Below, one piece after another: positions 51,701 to 59,345 of a stretch of DNA of 64,000 nt. The stretch's first letter is position 1. Each line of letters starts with the position of its first letter. Source of the stretch: Rubrobacteraceae bacterium (GTDB lineage Bacteria > Actinomycetota > Rubrobacteria > Rubrobacterales > Rubrobacteraceae); assembly GCA_023511405.1 (NCBI GenBank), contig JAIMBO010000001.1:1-64000 (forward strand), in the 5' to 3' direction. The position numbers and the translations under genes are program-made. The notes beneath the pieces are model-generated. The model saw only the letters and a list, made by a program, of their open reading frames with translations, did not search any database and was not told the DNA's origin.

Positions 51701-52626
51701 GTGGAGACCTCCTCGGGTAGCGGATATCCCAACATCTCCAGGCTCTCGCGCTCGGAGGCTATCGCGGCCTCGTCGAAGCGGAAGTACGAGCGGGGTGGGA
51801 GCTGGCCCCAGGTGTTGGACGAGAAGCGGTCGTCGGGCCAGTGGCGGACCTCGTGGTCGTCCTCGAGCTGCTCCATGTCGCAGTAGAGCTCGACGAAGCA
51901 CTCCTCCTCGACTATGCGCACGTAGGAGGCGATGTTGCCCCCGATGCCGTGCCGGACGGGGCCCCAGGCCACCCACCTGCCGCGGCGGCCCAGGTGGTCG
52001 AGCGCGGCGCGCATCTGCCCGATGTCGACGACGTCGAAGGCGAGGTGGTGGAAGTGGGAGTACCCCTTGTCCACGAGCGCCATCACGTGGTGGTCGCGTC
52101 CTATGTGCAGCCAGACCCCGCCGTCGCCGAGCCAGTCGGTCACCTTCATCCCGAGCACCCGCGTGTAGAACTCGAGCTGCTCCCGGATGTTCGCGGTGAG
52201 GAAGTTGACGTGCCCGAGTCGGCGCGGGTGGCCGGGGGCGGGGTTGGCGAGCGGCCGGGCCTGCGGGGTGAAGCGCATCCTCTCGTCCTCCCGCCGGTAT
52301 CCGAGGAGCCTCACCCGGTTGCCTTCGGTGTCTTCGACCTCGAGCGCGCCTTCCTTCTCCTCCCAGCCGACGCCGCACTCCTCGAGGTGGCGCCGGGCGT
52401 CGTCGAGGGTGCACGAGCGGGAGAGTTCGTAGGCGACGTGCCCGAGGCCGCCCTTCTCCGAGGAGACGAGCTCGACGGAGAAGGGCTCGTCGTCGCAGGC
52501 CAGGCGCACCCTGTCCGCGCTCCTCTCGCGCTCGGCGAGCCCGAACTCCACGCTCCAGCGCGAGGCGGCCTCGGCGGCGTCCCGGGTCAGGAGGCTGACG
52601 TGGGCTATGCGGCGCAGCGAGATCAT
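51697..52626 (-). CDS. Extradiol ring-cleavage dioxygenase (VOC, type I)
   Basis: A 309-residue two-domain vicinal-oxygen-chelate protein. The C-terminal domain has the Fe/Mn ligands His139 (LGHVNFLT), His194 (HFHHLAFDV) and Glu246 (CFVELYCD), as in catechol 2,3-dioxygenases and homoprotocatechuate 2,3-dioxygenase. It would open a catechol ring next to the hydroxyls. ATG 52626 overlaps the P450 stop (ATGA), so the two enzymes are made together: hydroxylation then cleavage. Confidence 0.9.
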   Translation of the reverse strand: MISLRRIAHVSLLTRDAAEAASRWSVEFGLAERERSADRVRLACDDEPFSVELVSSEKGGLGHVAYELSRSCTLDDARRHLEECGVGWEEKEGALEVEDTEGNRVRLLGYRREDERMRFTPQARPLANPAPGHPRRLGHVNFLTANIREQLEFYTRVLGMKVTDWLGDGGVWLHIGRDHHVMALVDKGYSHFHHLAFDVVDIGQMRAALDHLGRRGRWVAWGPVRHGIGGNIASYVRIVEEECFVELYCDMEQLEDDHEVRHWPDDRFSSNTWGQLPPRSYFRFDEAAIASERESLEMLGYPLPEEVST

Positions 52627-53858
52627 GCGGCCTCCACCCGGACGGGCATGCGCTTTATGCCGTTGAAGAAGTTGGAGCGCAGCCGGTCGACCTTCCCGGC
52701 GAGCTCGACCGAGCGCAGCCGCGGGATCAATTCCTCGAAGGTCACCCGGACCTCCATCCGGGCCAGGTGCGCCCCCAGGCAGAAGTGGACGCCCCCGGGG
52801 CCGAAGGTCATGTGCCGGTTGGGGTTTCGCCCGACGTCGAAGGTGTTCGGGTTCTCGAAGACGGCCTCGTCGCGGTTGCCGGAGGTGAACCAGGTCGTCA
52901 CCTTCGCCCCGGCGGGGATCTTCGTCCCGGCGAGCTCGGTCTCCCGGGTCGTGGTCCTGCGGAAGTGGTGCACCGGGGTCGCCCAGCGCAGCATCTCCTC
53001 GGCCGCCGAGGGGTAGAGCGAGGGGTCGCGCCTGAGGCGCTCGAGCTGGTCGGGGTTCTCGATCAGGGCCAGCAGGCCGTGGGTTATCGTGTGGCGGGTC
53101 GTCTCGTTGCCCGCGGTGGCCAGAAGCACGAAGTTGACGTCGTACTCGCGTGGGGTGAGCCCGCCGAAGGCCATCTGGGTGATGATGTCGTCCTTGGGGT
53201 TCCTGCGGCGCTCGGCGGCGAGGGCGCGTCCGATCCTGAAGAGCTCGAGCGCGGCCGGGCTCGAGAACGGCAGCAGCCGGTGCTCGGGCCTCTCCGGCGG
53301 CCGGGCGAACTCCGGGTCCTGGTTGCCGAGGAGGTGGTCGCCGATCTCGATGATGTAGCGCCGCTCCTCCTGCGGGACCCCGAGGATGTCCGCGAAGACG
53401 CGCATCGGTATCTCCGAGGAGATCTCGCGCACGAAGTCGAACTCGCCCTTCGGCAGCGCGCCCTCTATCACCTCGCGGGCGACCTGGCGTACCTGATCCT
53501 CCCACCCCCGAACCGACTTCGGGGTGAACTTGCCCTTGATGAGCGCCCGGATCTCGTTGTGCCGGGGCGGGTCGAGGTCGATCATGGACTTGCGGGCTTC
53601 GATCTGGTCGGGTTCGAGGTCTTCGAGGGAGGTGCCGCCTATCTCCGAGGAGTAGACGTCCCAGCGGCGGTGGACCTCCCGGATGTCCCAGTAGCGGGTC
53701 ACGGCCCAGAAGCCGGGGCCGTCGGGTTCGGGGTTGAAGTGCACCGGGTCCTCCCGGCGCAGGATCTCGAACCACTCGTGGGGCACCCGCTCGACGAAGG
53801 CGTCCGGGTTGGAGAGGTCTATCTCCTCCAGGCTTGCGGTCCTGGTGGCGTCGGTCAT
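52623..53858 (-). CDS. Cytochrome P450
   Basis: A 411-residue soluble bacterial P450. The heme thiolate is Cys360 in FGPGGVHFCLGAHLARME, the oxygen-activation helix has LLATAGNETTRH, and the K-helix has AAEEMLRWATPV. It hydroxylates an organic substrate using electrons from a ferredoxin; a ferredoxin is encoded three genes upstream in the same operon. It sits between the GS-like ligase and the extradiol dioxygenase, suggesting oxidation of a glutamylated aromatic or alkyl amine. Confidence 0.95.
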   Translation of the reverse strand: MTDATRTASLEEIDLSNPDAFVERVPHEWFEILRREDPVHFNPEPDGPGFWAVTRYWDIREVHRRWDVYSSEIGGTSLEDLEPDQIEARKSMIDLDPPRHNEIRALIKGKFTPKSVRGWEDQVRQVAREVIEGALPKGEFDFVREISSEIPMRVFADILGVPQEERRYIIEIGDHLLGNQDPEFARPPERPEHRLLPFSSPAALELFRIGRALAAERRRNPKDDIITQMAFGGLTPREYDVNFVLLATAGNETTRHTITHGLLALIENPDQLERLRRDPSLYPSAAEEMLRWATPVHHFRRTTTRETELAGTKIPAGAKVTTWFTSGNRDEAVFENPNTFDVGRNPNRHMTFGPGGVHFCLGAHLARMEVRVTFEELIPRLRSVELAGKVDRLRSNFFNGIKRMPVRVEAA

Positions 53859-53868
53859 CTCCTCCTCC

Positions 53869-55221
53869 TTAGAGATGGTGCAGGTACTCGTCTATCTCCC
53901 AGTCCGAGACCCAGGTGCGGTGACGTTCGGCCTCGAAGCGCTTGACCGCGAGGAAGGTCTCGACGATCTCCGCGCCGAGCCCCTCCACCAGCACCTCGTC
54001 TCTCTCCAGCGCCTCGAGCGCTTCTTCCAGCGTCTCCGGCAGGGGGTCTCCGGCCTCCGGTCCCGCGGCGTGGTAGGCGTCGCCGCCGACCGGCGGCGGG
54101 GGCTCGAGGCCCCTGCGCACGCCGTCGAGGCCCGAGAAGAGCACCGCGGCGGTCGCCAGGTAGGGGTTGGCGCTGCCGTCCCCGACCCTCACCTCGACCC
54201 GGGTCGCTCTGCCGCGCTCGGCCGGGATGCGGACGAAGGCGGTGCGGTTGTCCCAGCCCCAGTTGGCGTGGGTGGGGGCGAGCGAGTCGGGCACCAGCCT
54301 GCGGTAGGCGTTCACCGTTGGGTTCAAAAACGCCATCGCGCCGCAGGCGTGGGCGAGGATGCCGGCGACGAAGCTCCGCATCAAACCGGAGACCCCGTCC
54401 GGGTCGTCCTCCTGCGCGAAGGCGTTCTCGCCCTCCCGCTCGGCCGAGAGGTGCAGGTGGAACCCCGAGCCACCCTGGTCGTTGAAAGGCTTGCCCATGA
54501 AGGTCGCGACGAGCCCGCAGGAGGCGGCGACGTCCTTCACGGCGCTCTTCAGCCGGAAGGCCCGGTCCGCGGCGGCGAGCGCCGGGCCGTGGTGCAGGTT
54601 GATCTCGTACTGCGAGTTCATGAATTCGTGGTTGGCGGCGAAGGCGCCGAGGCCCATCTTCGAGAGGTCTTCGGCGAGCCGGCGGACGACGCCCCTCGGG
54701 TCGGCCTGCGGGCCCGCGGTGTAGACCATGCTCAGGTTGTCCACGTAGCGGCGCACCCCGTTCTTCGCCTGAGGGTCGGGCACGCACAGGAAGAACTCGA
54801 GCTCGGGCCCGACCACCGGGGAGAGCCCTATCTCCTCGAAGGCGGCCACGGCCCGGCGCAGCGCCCCCCGCGGGTCGGCCGGACGCCGCGAGTTCTGGCT
54901 CACGGGCTCGAGGTCGGCGATGCAGCAGGCCACACCGGGCTCCCAGGGCAGTGGGGTGAGCGTCGAGAGGTCGGGGTAGGCGATCATGTCCGGATAGCCC
55001 TCCTCGCCGCCCACGACCGGTACGTGGCGCAGGTCGGTGCCCATGACCGCCGAGCAGAAGGCGAGCCCGTGCTCGGTCGCCCGACCGAACTCCGCGACCG
55101 GGACGTCCTTGCCCCGCGCCACCCCGTGCAGGTCCGGGTAGATCACCCGCACGGAGGTGACCGACCCGTCGAGGAGTATCTCGGGGGCCTTCTCTTCCGT
55201 CCTCTGCTCCTGAGGTGTCAT
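53869..55221 (-). CDS. Glutamine synthetase-like gamma-glutamyl ligase
   Basis: A 450-residue type III/GlnA-like enzyme. GPELEFFLC, GSGFHLHLS and RVEVRVGDGSANPYL are the metal, ATP and glutamate motifs; RGKDVPVAEFGRA near residue 36 is typical of the glutamylpolyamine/glutamylanilide branch rather than true GS. It would join glutamate to an amine with ATP. ATG 55221 overlaps the amidotransferase stop (ATGA). Pairing with a class I amidotransferase mirrors PuuA/PuuD and the aniline genes TdnQ/TdnT. Confidence 0.9.
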   Translation of the reverse strand: MTPQEQRTEEKAPEILLDGSVTSVRVIYPDLHGVARGKDVPVAEFGRATEHGLAFCSAVMGTDLRHVPVVGGEEGYPDMIAYPDLSTLTPLPWEPGVACCIADLEPVSQNSRRPADPRGALRRAVAAFEEIGLSPVVGPELEFFLCVPDPQAKNGVRRYVDNLSMVYTAGPQADPRGVVRRLAEDLSKMGLGAFAANHEFMNSQYEINLHHGPALAAADRAFRLKSAVKDVAASCGLVATFMGKPFNDQGGSGFHLHLSAEREGENAFAQEDDPDGVSGLMRSFVAGILAHACGAMAFLNPTVNAYRRLVPDSLAPTHANWGWDNRTAFVRIPAERGRATRVEVRVGDGSANPYLATAAVLFSGLDGVRRGLEPPPPVGGDAYHAAGPEAGDPLPETLEEALEALERDEVLVEGLGAEIVETFLAVKRFEAERHRTWVSDWEIDEYLHHL

Positions 55222-55916
55222 GCTCTGTGGCTCCTTTCTCTCACCGCCCGCTCGAAGAACGCGTCGAAGAGCCTGAAGGCGGCTTCCTTGGCGGCGCGTT
55301 CTTTCTCCGGCGGGGCTTCGAGCAGCGCGAGCGGATCTTCCACCCCGTAGCGGGAGAGCCTGCCGGAGGAGAGGTCCTTGCGGGCCCATCCTGCGACCAC
55401 GTCGACGGTGCTCTCCGGGTGGAACTGGACCCCGAGGTGGGGCCCGAACCTGAAGGCCTGCGCCGAGCGTCTGGTGCGCGCCAGCTCCTCTGCCCCGGGC
55501 GGGGTCTCGAAGCCTTCGAAATGCCACTCGAGCCAGGGCCCCGGCGGGATCTCCTCGGGGTCTTTGGTCTCTACTTCGCACCAGCCGAGCTCGGGCTCGG
55601 GCAGGGGACCGACCTCTCCGCCGAGGACGCTCGCGAGCACCTGACCGCCGAAGCACAGCCCGAGGACCGGTACCTCCTCCTCGACACACCTGCGGACGAG
55701 ATCGAGTTCTGCGGCAACGGCGGGTTGCTCTTCTGCGTCGCGCGGGCTGTACTGCGAGCCCAGCGAGGCGACGAAGAGGTGGCGCCGGGGGTCGGGGGGC
55801 TCGCCGTCAAGCCAGGAGCGGCTCACCTCGAAGGGGATGCCCCTCTCGCGCAGCCACCCGGCGAGGAGCGCCGGCGGGGTCCTCTCGGCGTGCTGCCTTA
55901 TGAGAACGGGCTTCAC
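55218..55916 (-). CDS. Class I glutamine amidotransferase-like protein
   Basis: A 232-residue GATase1-fold protein with nucleophile Cys88 in GLCFGGQ and the His166/Glu168 pair in GVQFHPEST. It resembles GMP-synthase-like amidotransferases that accompany GS-like ligases in aniline and alkylamine operons, where they hydrolyse excess or product gamma-glutamyl amides. GTG 55916 overlaps the ferredoxin stop (GTGA). Confidence 0.88.
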   Translation of the reverse strand: MKPVLIRQHAERTPPALLAGWLRERGIPFEVSRSWLDGEPPDPRRHLFVASLGSQYSPRDAEEQPAVAAELDLVRRCVEEEVPVLGLCFGGQVLASVLGGEVGPLPEPELGWCEVETKDPEEIPPGPWLEWHFEGFETPPGAEELARTRRSAQAFRFGPHLGVQFHPESTVDVVAGWARKDLSSGRLSRYGVEDPLALLEAPPEKERAAKEAAFRLFDAFFERAVRERSHRA

Positions 55917-56119
55917 CGCACCACCTCGACCTTTATCGCGGTGGTGGGGCATGCCTCCTCGGCCTCGCGGGCCTTCTCTTCCAGCGAGATCTCCGCCTCC
56001 GGCCTCCAGCGCAGCACGTCGTCCTCGCCGAGGGTGAAGATCTCCGGCGCGATCCTGGCGCACTCGCCGCAGCTCTGGCACAGGTCGAGATCCACCTCTA
56101 CTTCGAGCTTCCCGTCCAT
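55913..56119 (-). CDS. Ferredoxin
   Basis: A 68-residue ferredoxin starting VEVDLDLCQSCGECARIAPEIF and ending EEACPTTAIKVEVV. Four Cys (CxxCxxC near residue 14 and one before Pro near residue 58) can bind a 3Fe-4S or 4Fe-4S cluster; the layout is that of small ferredoxins that feed bacterial P450s. ATG 56119. It overlaps the FAH-family gene by 22 bp. Confidence 0.9.
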   Translation of the reverse strand: MDGKLEVEVDLDLCQSCGECARIAPEIFTLGEDDVLRWRPEAEISLEEKAREAEEACPTTAIKVEVVR

Positions 56120-56991
56120 CCCCACTCTCCTTCCCGCACCATACGTTCGGCGTCTTCCTCGGGGACCGCGAGCGCGACGTGCAGCGTCTGGGCGGAGACC
56201 TGCGGCCGCTCGCCGGGGCCGTGAGAGAGGTCGACGTCCCACTCCTCGACCGTGCTGGAGAGCCTCCCTATGCCCTCTATCTCGACCTCGACGACGTCCC
56301 CGGGCTGCATGGGGCGCGAGTTGGCCGGGGTGCCGGTGAGGACGACGTCCCCGGGCTCGAGCGTGATGAGCCGGCACAGGTCGGCGAGCTGGTAGGCGAC
56401 GCCGAAGATCATGTCGTCCGAGGTGGCTTCCTGCACGACCTCGCCGTTGAGGTACGTCCTGAGCGTGAAGTCCTCCGGGTCGAACTCCCCGGCCGGAACG
56501 ACCGCGGGCCCGAGCGGCAGGAACCCGTCCTGCCCCTTGACCCGCAGCATCGAGCCGCGGTCGGCGTGCCGGAAGTCGTGCAGGCTGACGTCGTTGGCGC
56601 AGGTGTACCCCGCCACGTACGAGAGAGCCTCCTCTTCGGGGACGCCGTGCATCCTGCGCCCGACGACGACCGCGAGCTCCCCCTCGTAGTTGAGAAACCC
56701 CGTCCCCTTCGGACGCCTCAATACACCCCGGTGCCCGCCGAGGGAGCTGGGGGGCTTGAGGAAGTACGAGGGATGATCCGGCACCCTGGCCCCGTACTCT
56801 TCGACCCGGCTGCGGTAGGTGAGGTGCGGCGCGATTATCTTCGAGGGCTCGGCGGGCGCGAGATAGACGGCCTCCTCCTCGGAGATCCTGCCGCCGTCCT
56901 CCAGCGCGATCACACCTCCAGGCTCCAAAAGACCCCAGACGGGCCCGCCCTCGACCAGAACCCTCACCCTCGGTCCCCGCGAAAGATCCAA
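56098..56991 (-). CDS. Fumarylacetoacetate hydrolase family protein (HpaG/HpcE-like)
   Basis: A 297-residue FAH-superfamily enzyme with the metal motif NYEGELAVVVG and GYTCANDVSLHDFRHADRGSM, and PGDVVLTGTPAN. It most resembles 2-oxo-hept-3-ene/HpaG-type decarboxylase-isomerases of meta-cleavage pathways. The TTG at 56991 follows GGAGGAAGG. First gene of the operon, next to a 15-bp palindrome and the divergent GntR regulator. Confidence 0.88.
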   Translation of the reverse strand: MDLSRGPRVRVLVEGGPVWGLLEPGGVIALEDGGRISEEEAVYLAPAEPSKIIAPHLTYRSRVEEYGARVPDHPSYFLKPPSSLGGHRGVLRRPKGTGFLNYEGELAVVVGRRMHGVPEEEALSYVAGYTCANDVSLHDFRHADRGSMLRVKGQDGFLPLGPAVVPAGEFDPEDFTLRTYLNGEVVQEATSDDMIFGVAYQLADLCRLITLEPGDVVLTGTPANSRPMQPGDVVEVEIEGIGRLSSTVEEWDVDLSHGPGERPQVSAQTLHVALAVPEEDAERMVREGEWGWTGSSK

Positions 56992-57012
56992 ACCTTCCTC
57001 CTTCCTAAATCG

Positions 57013-57027
57013 TGGATAATGTATCCA
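57013..57027. promoter_or_regulatory. 15-bp palindromic operator candidate, GntR regulator
   Basis: TGGATA-ATG-TATCCA is a perfect inverted repeat in the AT-rich gap between the divergent FAH-family and GntR genes, the expected location for a site of a GntR/FCD-type regulator. Confidence 0.6.
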
Positions 57028-57059
57028 AAAAGAGGGAGATTGTCAATGGAGTTTTCAGC

Positions 57060-57088
57060 TTGAATAAAATATCCGCACAATTTAAGAT
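57060..57088 (+). promoter_or_regulatory. Promoter of the GntR gene, leaderless
   Basis: TTGAAT (57060-57065) and TAAGAT (57083-57088) are 17 bp apart. Transcription would begin about seven bases after the -10 box, at or one base before ATG 57096, which has no ribosome site, so the mRNA is probably leaderless. Confidence 0.6.
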
Positions 57089-57095
57089 CGCAGGC

Positions 57096-57773
57096 ATGTC
57101 GAACGTAAGGAGCGCTGCGGGTGGAGGGCCCATAGACGCGTCTTCGGTCGCGGACCGGGCGTACGAGCGGATCAGGGAGTACGTGCTCGGGGGGGAGGCC
57201 GAGCCGGGGACGAGGCTGGGTCAGGTCGAGCTGGCGGAGAGGTTCGGCATCTCGCGGACGCCGGTGAGGGAGGCGTTGAGGAGGCTGGCGGACGAGGGGC
57301 TGGTGGAGTTTCAGCCGAACCGGGGATATCGGGTGGCGGATCTCGGGCTCGAGGCGGTTTTGCGGCGGCTGGAGGTGAGGACGCTGCTCGAGCCGGGGAT
57401 AGCACGGCTCGCGGCCGGTCGCAGGAACGGCAGGGACATAGACCTCCTGTACGGGGCTATAGAGCAGGAGGCGGCCGCCGCCGACGGGGTGGAGGCGCAC
57501 GACGCGAGCCGCCAGTTCCACGTGCACCTCGCGCGGGCGACGGGCAACGAGGAGCTGGTGAGGGTCTTGGGTTCGCTCTGGATCGTGGAGGTGGGGCGCA
57601 GGCTCCTCTCGCGGCGGATGCTCACCTCTGACTGGAAGGACGAGGACGTCGCGGAGCACCGCCAGATAGCCTCGGCCGTCGCCGAGGGGCGTGCGGAGGA
57701 CGCCGAGAGGCTCATGCTCGAGCACATAGAGCGGGCAATAGGCCACTGGAAGTACGAGTGGCAGAAGGGGTGA
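57096..57773 (+). CDS. GntR-family (FCD) transcriptional regulator
   Basis: A 225-residue regulator. Residues 15-80 form the winged helix (AYERIREYVLGGEAEPGTRL, ELAERFGISRTPVREALRRL, NRGYRV) and the rest an FCD ligand domain with three His (FHVHLARATGN, EHRQI). FCD members bind organic acids with a metal. It is divergent from the nine-gene catabolic operon and likely represses it through the palindrome between them. ATG 57096 was chosen over a GTG at 57012 because the promoter lies between them. Confidence 0.9.
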   Translation: MSNVRSAAGGGPIDASSVADRAYERIREYVLGGEAEPGTRLGQVELAERFGISRTPVREALRRLADEGLVEFQPNRGYRVADLGLEAVLRRLEVRTLLEPGIARLAAGRRNGRDIDLLYGAIEQEAAAADGVEAHDASRQFHVHLARATGNEELVRVLGSLWIVEVGRRLLSRRMLTSDWKDEDVAEHRQIASAVAEGRAEDAERLMLEHIERAIGHWKYEWQKG

Positions 57774-57812
57774 GCGGGCAGCGGCGCGGCCTGGACGCTA
57801 TGGCTTGCCCGC
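57774..57812. terminator. Possible convergent hairpin
   Basis: GCGGGCA (57774-57780) and TGCCCGC (57806-57812) can pair across a 25-base loop between the convergent GntR and methyltransferase genes. No T tract follows. Confidence 0.3.
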
Positions 57813-58412
57813 CGGAACCGCCGAGACCACGGGGAGGCCGAGGGGACCTTTGAGGACCGTATCCCGGCGGCCGGGAGTAAGGCCGGCCGAGCGGAGCATG
57901 CGAGAGGCCGCGGCGGGCGTACGGAACGTACCGTGCAGCTTCATCGGGAGGAGCATCACCCGCAGCCAGGAAGCGGCAAAGATGTCCACCAGGACGAGAG
58001 AGCCTCCCGGCGCCAGGACCCTTCCGATCTCCTGGAGCCCTTTCTGCTGGTCCTCCCAGTGGTGGAACGAGACGGTGCTGAGGACGAGATCGAACTCTCC
58101 ATCATCGAACGGCAGGTGCTCGACCGGAGCGCAGACGAGGTTCGCCGGTGTCCCACCCTCCCTGGCCGCCTCGATCATGCCGGCCGCGGCGTCCACCCCG
58201 ACGAGCCCGGCGTCGGGGAAGCGCCCCGCCGCCCGGCGCAGCAGGGCCCCCGTTCCGCAGCCCACGTCGAGCACGCGGTGTGGCCGCGGCGCCATACGGG
58301 AGGCGAGCCGCAGGGTCGCCTCGTGTACCGGCTCGAAGAAGCTGGCCTGCAGCCCGCTCTTTTCGTAGGTCGGCGCCCACCGGTCGAAGCGCCCGACGTC
58401 CCGGTCTCTCAC
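57798..58412 (-). CDS. SAM-dependent class I methyltransferase
   Basis: A 204-residue methyltransferase with the SAM motif VLDVGCGTGALL (motif I), GVDAAAGMIEAAR, FDLVLSTVSFHHW and LAPGGSLVLVDIF, the UbiE/type-11 pattern. GTG 58412 overlaps the PadR stop (GTGA). The substrate is unknown; the regulator next door suggests it acts on an aromatic or drug-like compound, which is only inference. Confidence 0.9.
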   Translation of the reverse strand: MRDRDVGRFDRWAPTYEKSGLQASFFEPVHEATLRLASRMAPRPHRVLDVGCGTGALLRRAAGRFPDAGLVGVDAAAGMIEAAREGGTPANLVCAPVEHLPFDDGEFDLVLSTVSFHHWEDQQKGLQEIGRVLAPGGSLVLVDIFAASWLRVMLLPMKLHGTFRTPAAASRMLRSAGLTPGRRDTVLKGPLGLPVVSAVPAGKP

Positions 58413-58930
58413 GCGCCCTCCACCTCCCTCTCCAGCTCCGAGATCCAGGCCAGCTCGTGCTCGATGGTGCTGCGGTGGAACGAGACCACCTTCGCCGCGT
58501 AAGGACTGCGCCCGTCCCCGACGCGCGGCTCCATCTCGACGGAGCGCTCCAGATGCTCCTCGAGAAACTCCCGCCTCGCTCGCAGGATGCTCCTCCTCTC
58601 TTCGGACTCCAGAAGCTCGAAGAGCGCCACCCTCACCATGAACTCCGCGTCGTTTCGCGCCAGCTCGGGCGGAAACTCCCGGAGCATCTCGCCCAGAACC
58701 TCCCGCCCCAGCCCCGTCGCCCGGTAGACGTGCCTGTCCGGCCTGCCCTCCTGACGCACGACCTCCTTCTCCACCGCCCCCATCTCCTCCAGCCGCCGCA
58801 ACGCCGGGTAGAGCTGGTTGTTGTTGAGCGCGAACTCCCGCCCCAGCACCCGGCCCACCCCCCGCTTTATCTCGTACCCGTGCAGCGGTCGTTCGATCAC
58901 GCTGCTCAGGATCAGGATATCCGTGTACAC
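58409..58930 (-). CDS. PadR-family transcriptional regulator
   Basis: A 173-residue regulator. The winged helix is at residues 5-75 (DILILSSVIERPLHGYEIKR, LYPALRRLEEMGAVEKEVV, RHVYRATGLGREVL) and a C-terminal helical domain follows, as in PadR-s2-like proteins. GTG 58930 follows AAAGGAG. It is co-transcribed with the methyltransferase and probably controls both through the palindrome at 58955-58966. Confidence 0.9.
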   Translation of the reverse strand: MYTDILILSSVIERPLHGYEIKRGVGRVLGREFALNNNQLYPALRRLEEMGAVEKEVVRQEGRPDRHVYRATGLGREVLGEMLREFPPELARNDAEFMVRVALFELLESEERRSILRARREFLEEHLERSVEMEPRVGDGRSPYAAKVVSFHRSTIEHELAWISELEREVEGA

Positions 58931-58954
58931 CGCTCACTCCTTTATGGATTAATC

Positions 58955-58966
58955 TAACCTAGGTTA
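58955..58966. promoter_or_regulatory. 12-bp palindrome, possible PadR operator
   Basis: TAACCTAGGTTA is a perfect palindrome 25 bases upstream of the PadR start, with a second half-site-like TAACCTA at 58970-58976. The surrounding 30 bases are unusually AT-rich and probably contain the promoter. Confidence 0.5.
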
Positions 58967-59021
58967 ATGTAACCTATTGGATTGGACCGGTCAAGGGACG
59001 TGCGCGGTGGGGTGGTTTCGG

Positions 59022-59212
59022 TTATGCTTTTCGGAAGAGGGTGCGTCTGGTGCGAGGGAAGCCGGTGAGAATCCGGCGCGGTCCCGCCACTGTGAGCGGC
59101 GATGCGACACTCCGCCTGGGGGCTCTGCCCGGTCACTGGGTCCTTTCCGGGGCCTGGGAAGGCTGCGGGGGAGGCGCTTTGGAGCCGCGAGCCAGGAGAC
59201 CTGCCAGGCGCC
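59022..59212 (+). ncRNA. Cobalamin riboswitch
   Basis: The conserved core reads GGTGCGTCTGGTGC, then GGGAAGCCGGTGAGAATCCG and GGTCCCGCCACTGT (59039-59093), and the B12 box GCCAGGAGACCTGCC is at 59191-59205. All elements are in the usual order and spacing. It precedes the btuF-btuC-btuD genes by about 135 bases and should turn off their expression when adenosylcobalamin is abundant. The outer limits are approximate. Confidence 0.97.
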
Positions 59213-59275
59213 TGAGGTCGCAGGCTCTTCGAGGAAGGAGTTCGGGCGTGGTGATCTTCTGGTCGCTTCCCGCCG

Positions 59276-59296
59276 GGCCCTAGAGGGCTTCTCTCT
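59276..59296 (+). terminator. Possible riboswitch-controlled attenuator
   Basis: GCCCT-AG-AGGGC (59277-59288) can form a short hairpin followed by TTCTCTCT, between the B12 aptamer and btuF. It could be the expression platform, though hiding of the ribosome site at 59330-59338 is an alternative. Confidence 0.35.
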
Positions 59297-59345
59297 CGGG
59301 CTGGATTTCCGAGTTCGTTTCGAGGTGGGGAGGTGATTCTCTGGC

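Noticed and set aside
53869-55221. Housekeeping glutamine synthetase
   Set aside because: The operon context with amidotransferase, P450 and ring-cleavage enzymes and the divergent N-terminal region fit a gamma-glutamyl ligase for another amine.
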